Shown here: piece by piece, positions 9,654 to 20,966 of the stretch
Layout of the letters: every line of letters begins with the position of its first letter
Numbering within the stretch: position 1 is the first letter of the stretch
Assembly (NCBI GenBank): GCA_027604505.1
Contig: JADIIX010000089.1
Span: 1-64,000, forward strand
DNA length: 64,000 nt
Reading direction: 5' to 3'
Source of the DNA: Gonapodya sp. JEL0774
Taxonomy: Eukaryota > Monoblepharomycota > Monoblepharidomycetes > Monoblepharidales > Gonapodyaceae
Position numbers and translations under genes: made by a program
The notes under the pieces: generated by a model
Seen by the model: the letters and a program-made list of their open reading frames with translations, nothing else
Told to the model about the DNA's origin: nothing
Database searches by the model: none

Positions 9654-12600
9654 CTACGAAAATGCTATGAGTTTAATTGCCTTTAATAGTTGACCAACGG
9701 TTCTTGTGAAAAGAGGAGAGCTAGCATCTATTCGTGTATGATTATCGTCCGTTGTAATCCCCTTTAGTAAATGGTAGACTGAACAGTGGACCTGCAACAT
9801 TGTTGTCAGGTCAGCTCAATGGTTGGGCTTCCGGGAAGAGAGAAGACTCACCTGGCCTTCCTTGATCGCAAACTTTATATCATCCGCCAATCTGTCTTTC
9901 GGTGAGGCAAACGCAATTGTGAGCTCCTGTCCATCGTCGACTTTGTATGAAGCGTCCACCACAATGTGATTCCACGGAACCTAGGAGACTCCCCACGTTT
10001 ACGCGAGTACAACGTAGGAAGGAACGTTTCATATATAATACCTCGATTGCCTTAGGAAGCTCTGGCAGTTGAGCTTCTCCACTTGACCCTTCACTCCCAG
10101 ATACCGGATCGCTCGATACTACCCCAGTCTCACCCTTCGTATCGGCCTGGCGGCCGGCAGACTTTGCGGCACTATCGCGATCTGGGCTGGAAGCTCTCGA
10201 CTTAGTTTTGCCGTCTTTGCTCACGTCACCTTTTGATTTGTTTTTGGAAATAGAGGCAGTGGATTTTGCCAGAGTTGGAGTGGATTTTCTTGACACCCCT
10301 TCCGGTGCTTGTTCTGGAGAAGCCATTTGCAATTGGAAATCGGGCATTTCAGCAGGTGCGGGGATGTCTGCCATGACCGGTATCCCTTGAGAGTTTAATT
10401 GTCGAAACTGGATGGCGCATCGGTTCACAGATAAAGAGCTGTTGTCCGGTGACCGGCGGAATTCATACGCTGGGCAACAAATGCTGATCCCAGAAGCCAT
10501 GATATCCTCCCCAATAGGGTTCTTGGGTGTGTCTATTGTTAGAATATTGCCGCATCAAGCAAAGAACGGGCCACTCACCTTCAACTTTAATACGTCCAAA
10601 TCCACTCCCTTCATTGTTCTGGGACCGATAAAAGCTAATCCCAGTCGAGACATTTTGTGCAAAAGAATGGAAGGTTGAAACCACGCTTCATTATCTAGTC
10701 CTGCTAGCTCAGCCCGCCCACTGCGGATTATACGAGGCTTAAGCAACCTGCATTCTCCTTCTCCGATTTCGATCTCGATTTCATTAAAGCGACCTCGAAC
10801 TGTGAGGATTGCATGGTTTGCACTCGCGGTTGGTCGAATCTGCCAGTCTTCCAACGGATACTCGAGGAACGCGTCCTGTCTCCATCGCGATTAATGCATG
10901 GCTTAAATAGCGAGACAGACAATTGTTTGCGTCGCGCTCACCTGAACGACGGCAGTCGGTTTGAAATTTGTTGTTCGAAACTTAACGATACCGCTTTCCA
11001 GCTCAATATCCGTTTGCTCAATGCCATCTTCCCGCCATTTTCGAGCGCTGTCGTCCCACCACATGACTTTCGCCTTGTCTTTGGAGACAAAGCACGAGGC
11101 CGGAATACGGAAGCTCAAAGATATTGCCCACTGTCCCGCAGTCACCCCTTCATCTCCGTTTTGAGAGTCTTCCACTACTTCCGTTGGGGAACGCTTGAAA
11201 GGATAAGAGACCCGACGGAGAGTTCCACTGGCGGAAAGGACTGGTTTCATGTGATTAGAGAAGACCTAATGCAGAACTGCACCTCCATACTTTGCCTGAC
11301 AGTCCAGTTATTGACGACATGAGGACTGTCGGGGAGTTCCACTAGATCCAAATTCAATACACCGCCAATCACCGACCAGTGCTGACCGGGGCTTTGGTAC
11401 AGATCATACATAGGGGCGACAGTGCCACTGGTCTCATGGAGGAAGCGAATTGCGAGATTAGAAAGAATAATGGGTTTCGGGAGAGTTGCAGAGATTGAAA
11501 GCTCAGAAAAGTCAAGAGTCTTGTGTCTAAACTTGAGGATATTTGTGAAGACACGTGACCACCCCGGTAAATCGCATTTGCGCTGGCGCACCGGGGATTG
11601 CGAGTGAGGTTACTCCAAATGGCTAACTTGTAGCCTTTTGTGACGTTCGTCAAGTGAAAATTCTCATTAGGACCCTGGCCTGGAGAGAACAAATCCATAT
11701 GCTGGTTGTTCAAAACCAAAATCTGTCAAGACAAGGTGCATCGGCATTTAATCGTTAGGGGTGAAGCCTACCTGTAATACGTGTGCTGTTATAAGCTCCC
11801 ACTTTCTGTTGGGCTCCTTCCTCGTGGACCATAAGTGGTCTAGGAGACGGTCAACCTGTTTTTCATTTCCAAGATCCAGTGCCATAGAAATTTCATTTTC
11901 AAGCACTGAGCACAGCTCTTCAATTTCTCCGAGCCTGTCGGTAACTGAGTGCAAGTTGGTCTTCTCGCCACACACAACAGGCTCTTCTCTGTAATGGGAA
12001 AGGTACGTGTTCATCTCACGATCCGACGCAGGGTTAGGCAAATGACTGCAATCTTGAAAGCTTTGCCACTACATTTACGAAACGGTTAGAGCTCGATAAC
12101 TTTACATGTGCGCTTTGAGACATCCCCACCTCGGCTTTTGCGCGGATACTGTTCTCGAGAGAAGTGAGTTCGGCAGTTTTCGTATCGAGAATTCGTTTGA
12201 TCTCCTGTGACTCCGCTTCAAAAGTGGCTTGTTCCTACAAGAAATGCCAGTCAGAAGATGCTCGGAGGGGAAGGTGGCAGGGGACACGAACCCCAGCAAA
12301 GAGCTTCCGAATGTCCTGTCGCTCTTTCAATTCAAACAAATCTCTGAGGCGCCGAACTTCCGCCTCGCGTGCTATTCATCAGTCATATAAGTATGCGTGA
12401 TGCAAAAAGCTTCTTCAAATGGTCTTTCCTAACCTTGTCGAGCTTCAAAGCCGAGCCGGTATGTTGGAACCATCGGATAGGAATTGGTACAGCAAATAAC
12501 CCACCATCTTCTTCTCGCTTCCTTTGTTCCTCGAGCTCTCTTGCTGTTTCAAGTTCGACGTATTATGAGCGCCGCACGGAAGCCTATGGTGAGTTCTGGG

Positions 12601-12674
12601 GACAGGCACAACAACTGCACACCTTTCTCCGCTGCAGACTGCTTTTTCGGCTTTTTGTCCACCTTGGGGGGCAT
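9654..12674 (-). CDS. DNAI7: Dynein axonemal intermediate chain 7-like (DNAI7/CASC1)
   Basis: DNAI7 (CASC1) is an axonemal dynein-arm factor of motile cilia. Exon 1 (12624-12674) starts MPPKVDKKPKKQSAAEK and leads into a Lys/Glu-rich helix with ELEEQRKREED and EAEVRRLRDLFELKERQD, as in animal CASC1. Then come DREMNTYLSHYREE (animal EMNTFIS..KEK), a LLDHLW..RKEPNRKWE helix region, and YKLAIWSNLTRNPR (animal LYVWANLKKNPR). A Ser/Lys-rich segment from about 10040 to 10400 precedes the final domain, which includes PWNHIVVDASYKVDDGQE. The last exon ends LIAFS at 9654. At least eight introns are present and several borders are uncertain. This gene is the main evidence that the organism makes flagella. 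Confidence 0.82.
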
Positions 12675-12805
12675 AGCGCAAAGCACGAAGTGGTTGTTAT
12701 GGTTGGTGCCAGTGGTGGGGTTTTACCATACCACCGGATGTCACATTGGTGAATCTGTTGCAGGCCGGTGAAGCCGGTTATATACATAATATATTAGTTA
12801 GCGCG
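12675..12805. promoter_or_regulatory. Shared divergent promoter, DNAI7/R3HCC1-like
   Basis: Start codons are 131 bp apart. The stretch contains an AT-rich run, TATATACATAATATATTAG, just upstream of the R3HCC1-like start. The call is positional. Confidence 0.45.
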
Positions 12806-13886
12806 ATGGACGAATCAAAGGAGAAATCCCGTAAACGCGGATTTGGAGGAGTCTATGTCAGCCCTCACAGACGATCCAACGTTGTCGTCGACTCCACCAC
12901 GACTACTACTCCATTCCCTTCTCCCCATCTCCAACCGCCTTCTCAGCCAACTTCCTCGCCAGCATCTCCATCAACAGTGAAAATTAGCGAAGAGAAACAG
13001 TCGGTAGATATCACTTCAGAGACATCAGCGAGTTCCCCCGAGGAAGAGGATTGGGAGAAACTTGTCGACGGCGTGCGTGAAATCACTCTACGAACTTCTT
13101 CCCATGCTGAAGCGAAAAGTAGCAGAATAGAGCAAAAGGCTGGGTTGCTAGATCGCCCTCGGGAAGGTGAAACCAATTTTTTTTTAGATGACCTTGCTCC
13201 TGATGGTGTCTCATTCTTGGGTTGTTCGAAGTTCCAGAACACGAACGGATTCGAACGAAAACACTGAAACTGTCTTCCTTTCCCGCTTCTTGGAAGTCTC
13301 ATGATATTGAGAATATGTTCAAGGAATTTCTTGGAGCGTTTCGGATCAAATGGATCGACGATACATCAGCCTACATTATTTTCTCTGACCCGAACAAGGG
13401 TAGGCACCACTAAAGTTCTGTGTTTTCTCCTCTCGCTCACATATCAATATCCCAAAAAGCAAAAGTGGCGTACGCTTACACATCTGGGGATCCGTTTGTC
13501 ACAGTCACACCACATAACGACTGGGAGTGGTCCGAACCTACGAGTGGACATGCAGACCTCACCGCGCGACCTGTAACAACAGGTGCGTTGAAGCGCATTG
13601 TGGCTGTGGAGAGGTGGAGAAACAACCCAAGTTGAACGCCGTATGTTGCAAGATATTGTCGCCCGTCGGCTCATTTCCGGTGCGCTGGGGATCAATGTTC
13701 GGAGACCCACCGATGAGCAAAAGGTGGAGCAAGCGAAGATGTCGGATGCACGAGGTAAGCACTACACTCCAAAGTCTCCTGTGCGCAGGCGTGATCAACA
13801 TACTCTGTGTATTAGCGAAGAAACAAGCGGAAGCAGCCGAGAAACAGCGAAGGGAAGCAGAAATAAGTGCTGCATTTGGCGATTGA
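12806..13886 (+). CDS. R3HCC1-like RNA-binding/coiled-coil protein
   Basis: The protein starts MDESKEKSRKRGFGGVYVSP, the basic lead common in R3HCC1/R3HCC1L-type proteins. A low-complexity Ser/Thr/Pro region and an acidic EEEDWEKL segment follow. The conserved C-terminal RRM-like block is KTLKLSSFPASWKSHDIENM, then FRIKWIDDTSAYIIFSDPNK (family: F.IKWVDDTHAL.VFSS). The end has DIVARRLISGALGIN and a Lys/Glu helix AKKQAEAAEKQRREAE. No R3H motif was seen. Around 13170-13230 the frame changes between the acidic exon and the RRM block. Only very short candidate introns fit there (27 nt, or one ending after a T9 run), so a missed exon or base error is possible. An in-frame ATG at 12746 would add 20 residues, but 12806 fits the family better. 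Confidence 0.72.
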
Positions 13887-13938
13887 CGAAACGTACACGA
13901 ATCAATAATATAATTCAAAACATGATTTAGTTGCTCTA

Positions 13939-16838
13939 TTACTCCAAGTCACCAATCTTGCTTGATATCAATCGCAGCTTTACGTCTCCAACCTCGAGGT
14001 TATTGTCCGTGTCAAAGGACCCTTTTCCTAGGATCTCCAAGTTCCCGGCATTTGCAAGATGAAGCATTGCAAGGAAGAGCCGACAGATCTCATACGACTC
14101 GTGGTGGATGGCGACAGTGCCGAAAGATTGAATTGCACCTTCGACAAAAGGATGTCAATGAATACTCTCCAAAGTCACTTCTAGAAATTTCCTCACCGGG
14201 TTTCGAACGATTTTGGGCCAATCCGTTGACCACCTTGGTTCCATAATCCATTATATCACATGAGCCCCGAAATTCCTGAATTCAATGGAGTGCTTAGCCA
14301 ATCAACGAGGTCTTAGTACCGAGCATGTCTCACCTGTGTCTCCAAGATCGGTTTCATTTTGTCCTCCCAAGATCTCACACGCTTTGCTATGCCATTCTCT
14401 CTGTCCTCGGAAAATTGCTGCGCTTTTCGTAGATAGTCATCCACATACTTCTTGCAGAGGTCTTCGTACGAACTCGTGAGGGGACCGGCGAGTGCGCCAG
14501 CAGAAATGGCGTCCGCCAAATTGCGATTTGCAGCAGATCCGAGCGCTGGAGTATCATCAGGCACCTGAAAATTATAATTAGCAAAACAGCTATGTAAACT
14601 TTGAGTTCCAATGCGCAAATATACCGGGAACATACCCAAGGCCCGTCCTGCAGGAAATCAACATCTGGTGCATTATTTGCATCATCAACCTCAGGTGCAT
14701 GAAACACACCAGCAGCGACAGTCTCAAGATCGTAGTCGTCATCGGAGGGCGGGTTCATCTGCCAAGGTAGATCAGATGCCTCGTGGCGATCGCCCGATTG
14801 CGCTGTCATTGCTGCGCCTCCAGTATCCTAAACAAGGCGATTAACACATGGAGTTAATCGTAGAAATTTCCTGCAACGCTCACTGCGATCGCGAAGCTAG
14901 CTGTGAATTGTCGCAAGCGATCCTTCCGGCGATTAAGTTCGTTGGCGTATGCATACCCGAACTCTGCAAAGATTTCCGGTGAGCTTGGAAGAATGGAGAC
15001 AAAAATAAGTGTCAGAGACGGACCTTCCCAGTACAAGCCTTTCATAGGGCCATGTGGAATCGAACGCTTCGATGCTTGTTGTGCATCTAGTGATGGTCCG
15101 CTGATGTTAAGCCCAAATTTTGGCGACAAGCTGGGAAAGACTCACTGATATTCTTGAGGAATTGCCGCACGTTGCCGTTTGCCTGCAGTGGGGGAACAGC
15201 GGTCGCCGTTTCACGTTTGTTCCGACGTGCAGGCCGAACTTTGCCTTCGATAAATCACACCTCGCGATAAGCAACTCTTGAAAGCAGACTGCGTATTAAA
15301 AAGTATGAAAGAAACCTTTCCTAGGTGCCTTCGACTTGAGGACTCCGGATTGGTGAGGATCCAACTCCATCCCCCAAGGATCCGGAAGATCCTCCTCTTC
15401 GCCTTGAAACTCAGATAGCGGGAGGTCAGTATCATCGCCAGCGTCGACATAATCAGGCAGCGCAAGACCTGTGTGGATGTAGCCTTAGAATTTCGTCGTT
15501 TCACGGAACATCACGTTGGCACCACTCACCCTCATCGAGAGTCGGGACATCCGCATCCAGGCCCTCACGAATATCCATATGATCTTCGACAGTCACCTCC
15601 ATATGTTCATGCAAATCTGGCCCAACGTCTTGTGTGTCTTCGCCTGCCGCAGACAAGTTAGCGGCAAAAAAAACATCATCCGCTTTCTCGATGACGGCAT
15701 CGGAGACACCGACCCCTCCTTCAACAGTTGCGGCACTAAACTGCAGTCGGTCTTCGCCTTCTTCAAGGTCCATGAGATCGGGGATGGGAGGTTCTTTGAA
15801 TATCTCTGGAAGGGAAAATCGCAGTAGTACAGAGCGAGAGTGATCCAGAATCAAGATGGAACAACCAACCAGGAAGGACACTGTTTGTTTTCCGCTCTAG
15901 TAACAGTTCACCAATTTGGTCGATTAAAAGCGTCCCGCTCGAGTGAACACTAGTAGCATTTATCATCATGTCCCTAATTTTTCCAATTGCCTCTCCGTTT
16001 CGAGAGAACAGGTCCCGCGTCATCCAGCCTTCCCGTAGATCCATCTTCACAAGAAGAGCTGCGGGAACTTGCGGTAACGGGAGAGCATCTCGGATGAGCG
16101 CACGTTCATGAGCATCATCGTCGTCGTAATCCAGAGATGTGCAAACTATTAAGAAAGGGAAACCTGAGACTCGTTTGACGATTCAGAGAAGCAATAAGGA
16201 AGGCTCTACCTTCAATATCGTCAAGTGCTTTCCACTCCATCTCCCCATCTTCGTCGCGACCTGCATCCCCAAGTTTTGGAGGGATTTTCCGTTTCTCCCT
16301 GCGGCATTCAGCGCGCAGTGAGAAGACAATCGAAAGCTCCCGGATAGACTTCCTTATTCTTACTTTTGATTCGTGACATCGGTGAAGAACTGATGGAAAA
16401 ATTTGGCTAGACTTTCAACTTTCTTGCTGTAGATGCTTGATGTCGCCTGCACTAGAATTCCCGCTAGAAACGTGCCATAATAATCGGCGATTGTCACGCA
16501 AGAGACGAGCAGCCAACAAAATCTTCTCATACAGAGGATCCAAACTCACCCTTCCGAAAATCAAGTTGGGCGACGTCAACGACCAACGCTTCCGCAATGT
16601 CTTCCAAGTATTCATCAAGCTCCTTTGTGATATCAATCTTCCATGATTCTGCAAAGTCCCTGATCGGCTTCGTGAGTTTAGCGACCCGGAGTCCTTCTGC
16701 AGATGGCTGGTAGTGGAGTGCAATGTGTGTGGGGAAGTGGACGGCGGAAACCAGGGCATGTACCGATGTCCAACAAACCTCATCGGAATCGTGCGCTATA
16801 CGCTTAATTCCTCCCGTCTGCGGCTTCTGTGATGGCAT
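13939..16838 (-). CDS. NCAPH2: Condensin II kleisin subunit H2
   Basis: NCAPH2 is the kleisin that closes the SMC2/SMC4 ring of condensin II in the nucleus. The N-terminal block reads VAKLTKPIRDFAESWKIDIT and KELDEYLEDIAEAL, matching animal [28 protein letters not shown]. It continues YEKILLAARLLRDNR. The middle is acidic and low-complexity, with a DPWG.ELDPH motif like animal DPW.SLDP. The C-terminal block reads SYEDLCKKYVDDYLRKAQQF and RVRSWEDKMKPILETQ (animal SYEELVRRNVELF..RIRDWEDTVQPLLQEQ). It ends with a winged-helix-like segment containing YEICRLFLAMLHLANAGN and a stop at 13939. The start is inferred from MPSQKPQTGGIKRIAHDSDE, spliced over a 73-nt intron to PSAEGLR. It lies 52 bp from the convergent R3HCC1-like stop. 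Confidence 0.82.
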
Positions 16839-16906
16839 CGGGATGGTTCAAATGATTACCAATTGCGAGGAATGGTCAACGAGTCAGTGCACAGGCCAGG
16901 ACAAGT

Positions 16907-18389
16907 CTATTGCAAACCAAACGTCTTTCGGATCCAAGAAGACGATACATCATAGACGACAAGAAGAATTCCGCCACCCGGCTTTCAAAAAACAAAACAA
17001 AGGGTTGTGATAAGCTCCCACCCTAAACACAAAAGAGCGTTCTAAACTACTCACACCAAGCCGCCAGACCTTGGGGACAAAACCCTTGTAGAGCGCCCGA
17101 AATCCTTCGGTGCGATATACAAGAGCGTATCCTTTCAGGGTGGGTTTATACTTTGAGATTTGCAAGCCAACAACGCAGTTCCCTTTAATTTCAACGTGAA
17201 CGTAAAACTCGGAATCCAACATACTGTTCGGTCATCTGGTGGTGAGTTCTGAATCCGTGATTTTAACATCTGGAGGTAAAGAGCACGATAGGATGCAGTT
17301 AAACAGCGTACCCATTTCAGTAAAACGTACATCGAACGGTGTGTTTATCATCTGGACCAAATTCAAAGGTTAGACAATCAGCTGGTAGACAGGCAAGAAT
17401 GTATTTCCCTCACCGTTCCGACTGTTCCTCCTGATCAAATTTGAAATGGTTTCACTCAGGAGTCCGCAAGAGAAGGCATAAACAAACGAATGGATTCTCT
17501 TTCGTCGACATACCTAATGCCCCTGAGAGGAAGTTCTTCGTCATGGCAACAGACTTTGAATCATCTTTACTGACGGGGAACAAACTCCGTGCGTAGCTTC
17601 CATTCCAGTGGGTAGACAGTTGTGCAAAGTGGGATACCACACGAGTGCGAACCATTACACCCACTGAATTACACCGAAGTAGCCTGCATTCCACGAACCA
17701 TTCCGCCATAATGTCGCTCCAAGTCCATTGTAGAAAGCGAAAAGACCTTGGAGGATTGGAGGCGCATCGCACATGGGGCAATTAATGGGTGGGCGAGGCA
17801 ATCGTAGCGCAATGGACGCTCAGATCAAAAACCTTCTGACCGCGCAACCTTCATGACGCAATCCACGGTGCCGCTGTATTTCCCCGCATTAGCCCGATCC
17901 TGCAACCTGATTTTTACTAAATCACTGGGACAGATTATGACACCTTCGCTCATTCCTGCAAAAAGGCCCACTACGGTTGATGTCGCCTGAGAGGGGGCGA
18001 ACCCCCATTTTCTGGCAATTGCTGTGTAGGTATCATTGGCACCAAACTTGACCGCACGTTTTGGCGCTTCTGCGAGAATTGGTGGAATGATTCCTCGGTA
18101 CAACTTCAAAGGTCCTTCATTCTTGACGATTTGTCTTAAACAGTCGTACATGGAACTGTACTGGCCTTTACCAATCTCGAGCTGAAATCGTGTTTTTACA
18201 ACGTCGAGTGGGTACATGGTCATGATCTCTGTGCACCCGGCAATGGCACCAGCGAGGAGAGCAAACTGAAAAGGGAGAGGCTTGGGTGGTGCTTTGTGGC
18301 CGTGGTATCAGTATGCGAAGTGTTACAGAATCTCCACGATGATGCGTGGGAGAAAACGCACAGGATGACGGAGAGGCCGTTGAAGTCAT
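16907..18389 (-). CDS. ODC1: Mitochondrial 2-oxodicarboxylate carrier
   Basis: This is a member of the mitochondrial carrier (SLC25) family that exchanges C5-C7 oxodicarboxylates such as 2-oxoadipate across the inner membrane. The first repeat shows FALLAGAIAGCTEIMTMYPL then DVVKTRFQLEIGKG, the PxDxxKxR signature. KLYRGIIPPILAEAPKRAVK is diagnostic of the Odc branch (GI..PI..EAPKRA.KF). The second repeat has CPSDLVKIRLQDRANAG. The C-terminus is YRTEGFRALYKGFVPKVWRL, then PGGGILLVVYD.SSW and a stop at 16907. A first exon MTSTASPSS (start 18389) spliced to PPKPLPFQFALLAG is inferred from a GT-AG fit. The middle, 17250-17820, is broken by introns that I did not fully resolve. Confidence 0.85.
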
Positions 18390-18530
18390 TTCGTGTTTCA
18401 GATGTAAATCGATTCCAGTCAAGGAGAAAGGCAGAAAGCAGGTCTGAAGAGTTTTCTTTCAAGCTTTTACCGGCAAATCTTTTAGCCCGTTCTTCGCCTC
18501 TGACTTCCCATCCCACTAACTTTATTTCTC
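18390..18530. promoter_or_regulatory. Shared divergent promoter, ODC1/PSMD9
   Basis: The inferred start codons are 141 bp apart. No motif was assigned. The call is positional and depends on the inferred short first exon of the carrier gene. Confidence 0.35.
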
Positions 18531-19408
18531 ATGTCTTCCGAAGAGCTCCGCAAAGAAGCGCGCAACCTCATTGCTCAACGAGACAAGATAGAGTCGGAGA
18601 TTGGGGCTTACGAGGATGTCTTGAAATCCAATAACTCGGACATGACCAGTTCACTCGTTGATCGGGAAGGATTCCCACTCGCAGACCTGGATCTCGTTAC
18701 GATTCGAACTGCGAGAAACTCCATCATTCGTTAGTGACTTCCCCTGTCCTCGTTCCTCTCCGTTGCCTGCTTTGACCTGCTGATCTCGCCCCCAAGGCTT
18801 GCGTAATGATTATAAGAATCTCACGAGTCGCATTGAGTCTTCCCTCCACCGTTTTCACGAGCAGGTAAAGACAGAAAAACAAACTTCCACAGAAGCGTTG
18901 AAACCTGTCCACCTGCCGTTCGCCCGGGTCAACGCTGTCGCTCCAGACTCTCCAGCACAAAGTGAGAGCGCAAGTATATCCTTTCATGTGTGCTCATAAT
19001 CGTTCCACCGTTTGCATTCCTTACGAAGGTGCTGGACTCAAAAGAGATGACGAGATTGTAACTTTTGGGCAGGTACGTTTTTGCTCGCGTCCTTCATCAC
19101 ATTTACGCATACTCTGAACCCCATAATCATTCATTCTTTTCAGACTCATGAATTCGCTTCTCTCTCCGCGATCGTTACCGCCAATGAAAATGTGAGTGCA
19201 AAGGTCACTCTCTGTAGTCTTAATTGAGAGCAACAGGTCACGGTGGCTCTCATTCTGTGAACCACGAAAACTCGTGCATTCACTGCAATAGAAACATATT
19301 CAGGTGGTCATCCGTAGAGCAGGTGTGGAAGAGTTGCTAACTTTGATCATCGTACCCCAAAAGTGGAGTGGAAAGGGATTATTGGGTTGCCATATTGTAC
19401 CAGCATGA
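18531..19408 (+). CDS. NAS2: 26S proteasome assembly chaperone PSMD9/Nas2
   Basis: Nas2 (PSMD9, p27) is a chaperone that holds Rpt5 during assembly of the proteasome base. It has an N-terminal helical hairpin and a PDZ domain. Exon 1 begins MSSEELRKEARNLIAQRDKI and holds GFPLADLDLVTIRTARNSII (family GFPR.DIDVY.VR.AR..I). Exon 2 gives LRNDYKNLTSRIESSLHRFH. The PDZ region reads FARVNAVAPDSPAQ, AGLKRDDEIVTFGQ, THEFASLSAIVTANENVTV, then VVIRRAGVEELLTLIIVPQK and WSGKGLLGCHIVPA, ending at 19408. All family blocks are present in order, in about six exons. Confidence 0.9.
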
Positions 19409-19745
19409 TTTAACTGGCAAGAATTCTCTGGTGTTTCGATTTTCATATCGGGGCTTTCTCAGCTCGTGTGGGGGGGTTGAGCCGAAGTGTTGGGGCTGAG
19501 CAAGTCTTCAAGTTCGCCCAAAACGCGTTCCTCTCAGTACTCTCTTGACTGTTTACCTCAGAACCCTCCACGCCGAAATGACCTCTATTGAGTACTGTGA
19601 GAATCTCCTGACTATATGCGGTCACTGCTTCCCGCATCTGAATGAGCAGCGGGCCAGAGGCGCCATCCCCACGACGGGCCTCCTGGCGACGCGCGCCTGA
19701 GCGTGGCGAGTGGACACAGAGCGCATCTTATTTAGATTTGAATGT
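19409..19745. other. Intergenic, PSMD9 to VMA3
   Basis: These 337 bp hold no open reading frame with a recognisable match. They presumably contain the PSMD9 3' end and the VMA3 promoter. Confidence 0.4.
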
Positions 19746-20709
19746 ATGAGTATGTGGTCCCGTTGCTGACGATCCGTTTTCTGGTTTCTCTCCGGTCCTA
19801 TTTTTGTGTCTCCCGCTTCTACCTGCGCCGTCTTCCTCTTGACCCCATGAGGCCCTATCTACGCCTCCTTCTTTGGGAGCATGGGAGTGGCCTCGGCTAT
19901 TGTGTTCTCCAGTGAGTGGACTCTACCCTGAAATTGACGTATCTACCGTTTGCGCCAGCTCTCCGGTCGCTCATCGCCATGGAACAACCCTTTCACCTTT
20001 GTTAAAGGCTTCGGTGCCGCGTACGGCACCGCGAAGTCTGGTGTCGGTATCTCGGCCATGGGGGTCATGAGGCCTGAACTCATCATGAAGTCCATTGTCC
20101 CTGTCGTCATGGTGAGATACCCAGCTTTTTATTTGTCATTGCTTAGCATTATTTTGCTGCGATTTCGGGCATCGAATTGGGCTTTAAGAGGTCGATTACT
20201 GAAACTTGATAAATTCCCACTAGGCGGGTATCATTGCTATCTACGGCCTGGTCGTTGGTGTACTTGTATCTGGTGGCCTTGATATCAAACAGACTCTTTT
20301 CTCGTACGTAGAGTCTCTTGTTACAGTTTTGTTATTGTATTGGGTTGTTTGGGTGAGACTTTGACGGAATTGCATTGCACTTCGTCTTTGCGCTTGGAAC
20401 CTGCTAGGGGTATGATCCAACTTGGGGCTGGTCTTTCGGTCGGTCTCGCTGGTCTGGCCGCCGGATTCGCCATCGGTATTGTCGGTGACGCCGGTGTGCG
20501 CGGAACTGCACAGCAGCCCCGTCTCTTTGTGGGCATGATTCTCATTCTCATTTTCGCAGAAGTGCTGGGGTGGGTATCCGATTTCCATGAGCCTTGTATC
20601 CGTTCCTCACGGTTTTGTGACCAATTGCGCCCCTCCCAGTCTGTACGGTCTCATCGTCGCTCTGATTCTTAACACGAAGGCAACAGGTGACCAAGCCAAA
20701 TGTGCTTAA
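19746..20709 (+). CDS. VMA3: V-type H+-ATPase proteolipid subunit c
   Basis: Subunit c forms the rotating membrane ring of the vacuolar H+-ATPase. Exons read [125 protein letters not shown] and [16 protein letters not shown]. This covers all four transmembrane helices, including the proton-binding Glu in IFAEVLG. The stop at 20707-20709 follows [10 protein letters not shown]. The frame is closed just upstream of PIYAS, so a tiny first exon is needed. ATG at 19746 followed by GTATGT (giving M-S-P-I-Y) or a slightly longer version (M-S-M-C-P-I-Y) both fit the splice signals. Confidence 0.92.
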
Positions 20710-20966
20710 TCTACAAGTTGGAGATGATTCCGTGTGATTTGTAGCCAGTCAACGTATGGTCAGTCGAATTCGGGAATTGTATCATTGAAGGTTGCAGGCA
20801 AATGTGTGTAGGGGTAAACTTGCGTGAGGTTTTTAATCATGGCTTGATGGTTTAATAGAAACCTGGATACTTCTGTTTGTGTTTTTCGTGTTGTTTTTAC
20901 TGACAGAGGAGGATAAGTAATGGGGGTCGGTGAAACATGACAGTGCTGCAAGTCTGCACTCCCATC

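Noticed and set aside
12746-12805. Upstream ATG for the R3HCC1-like gene
   Set aside because: The added residues (MVNLLQAGEAGYIHNILVSA) lie in the short divergent promoter and do not resemble the family N-terminus.
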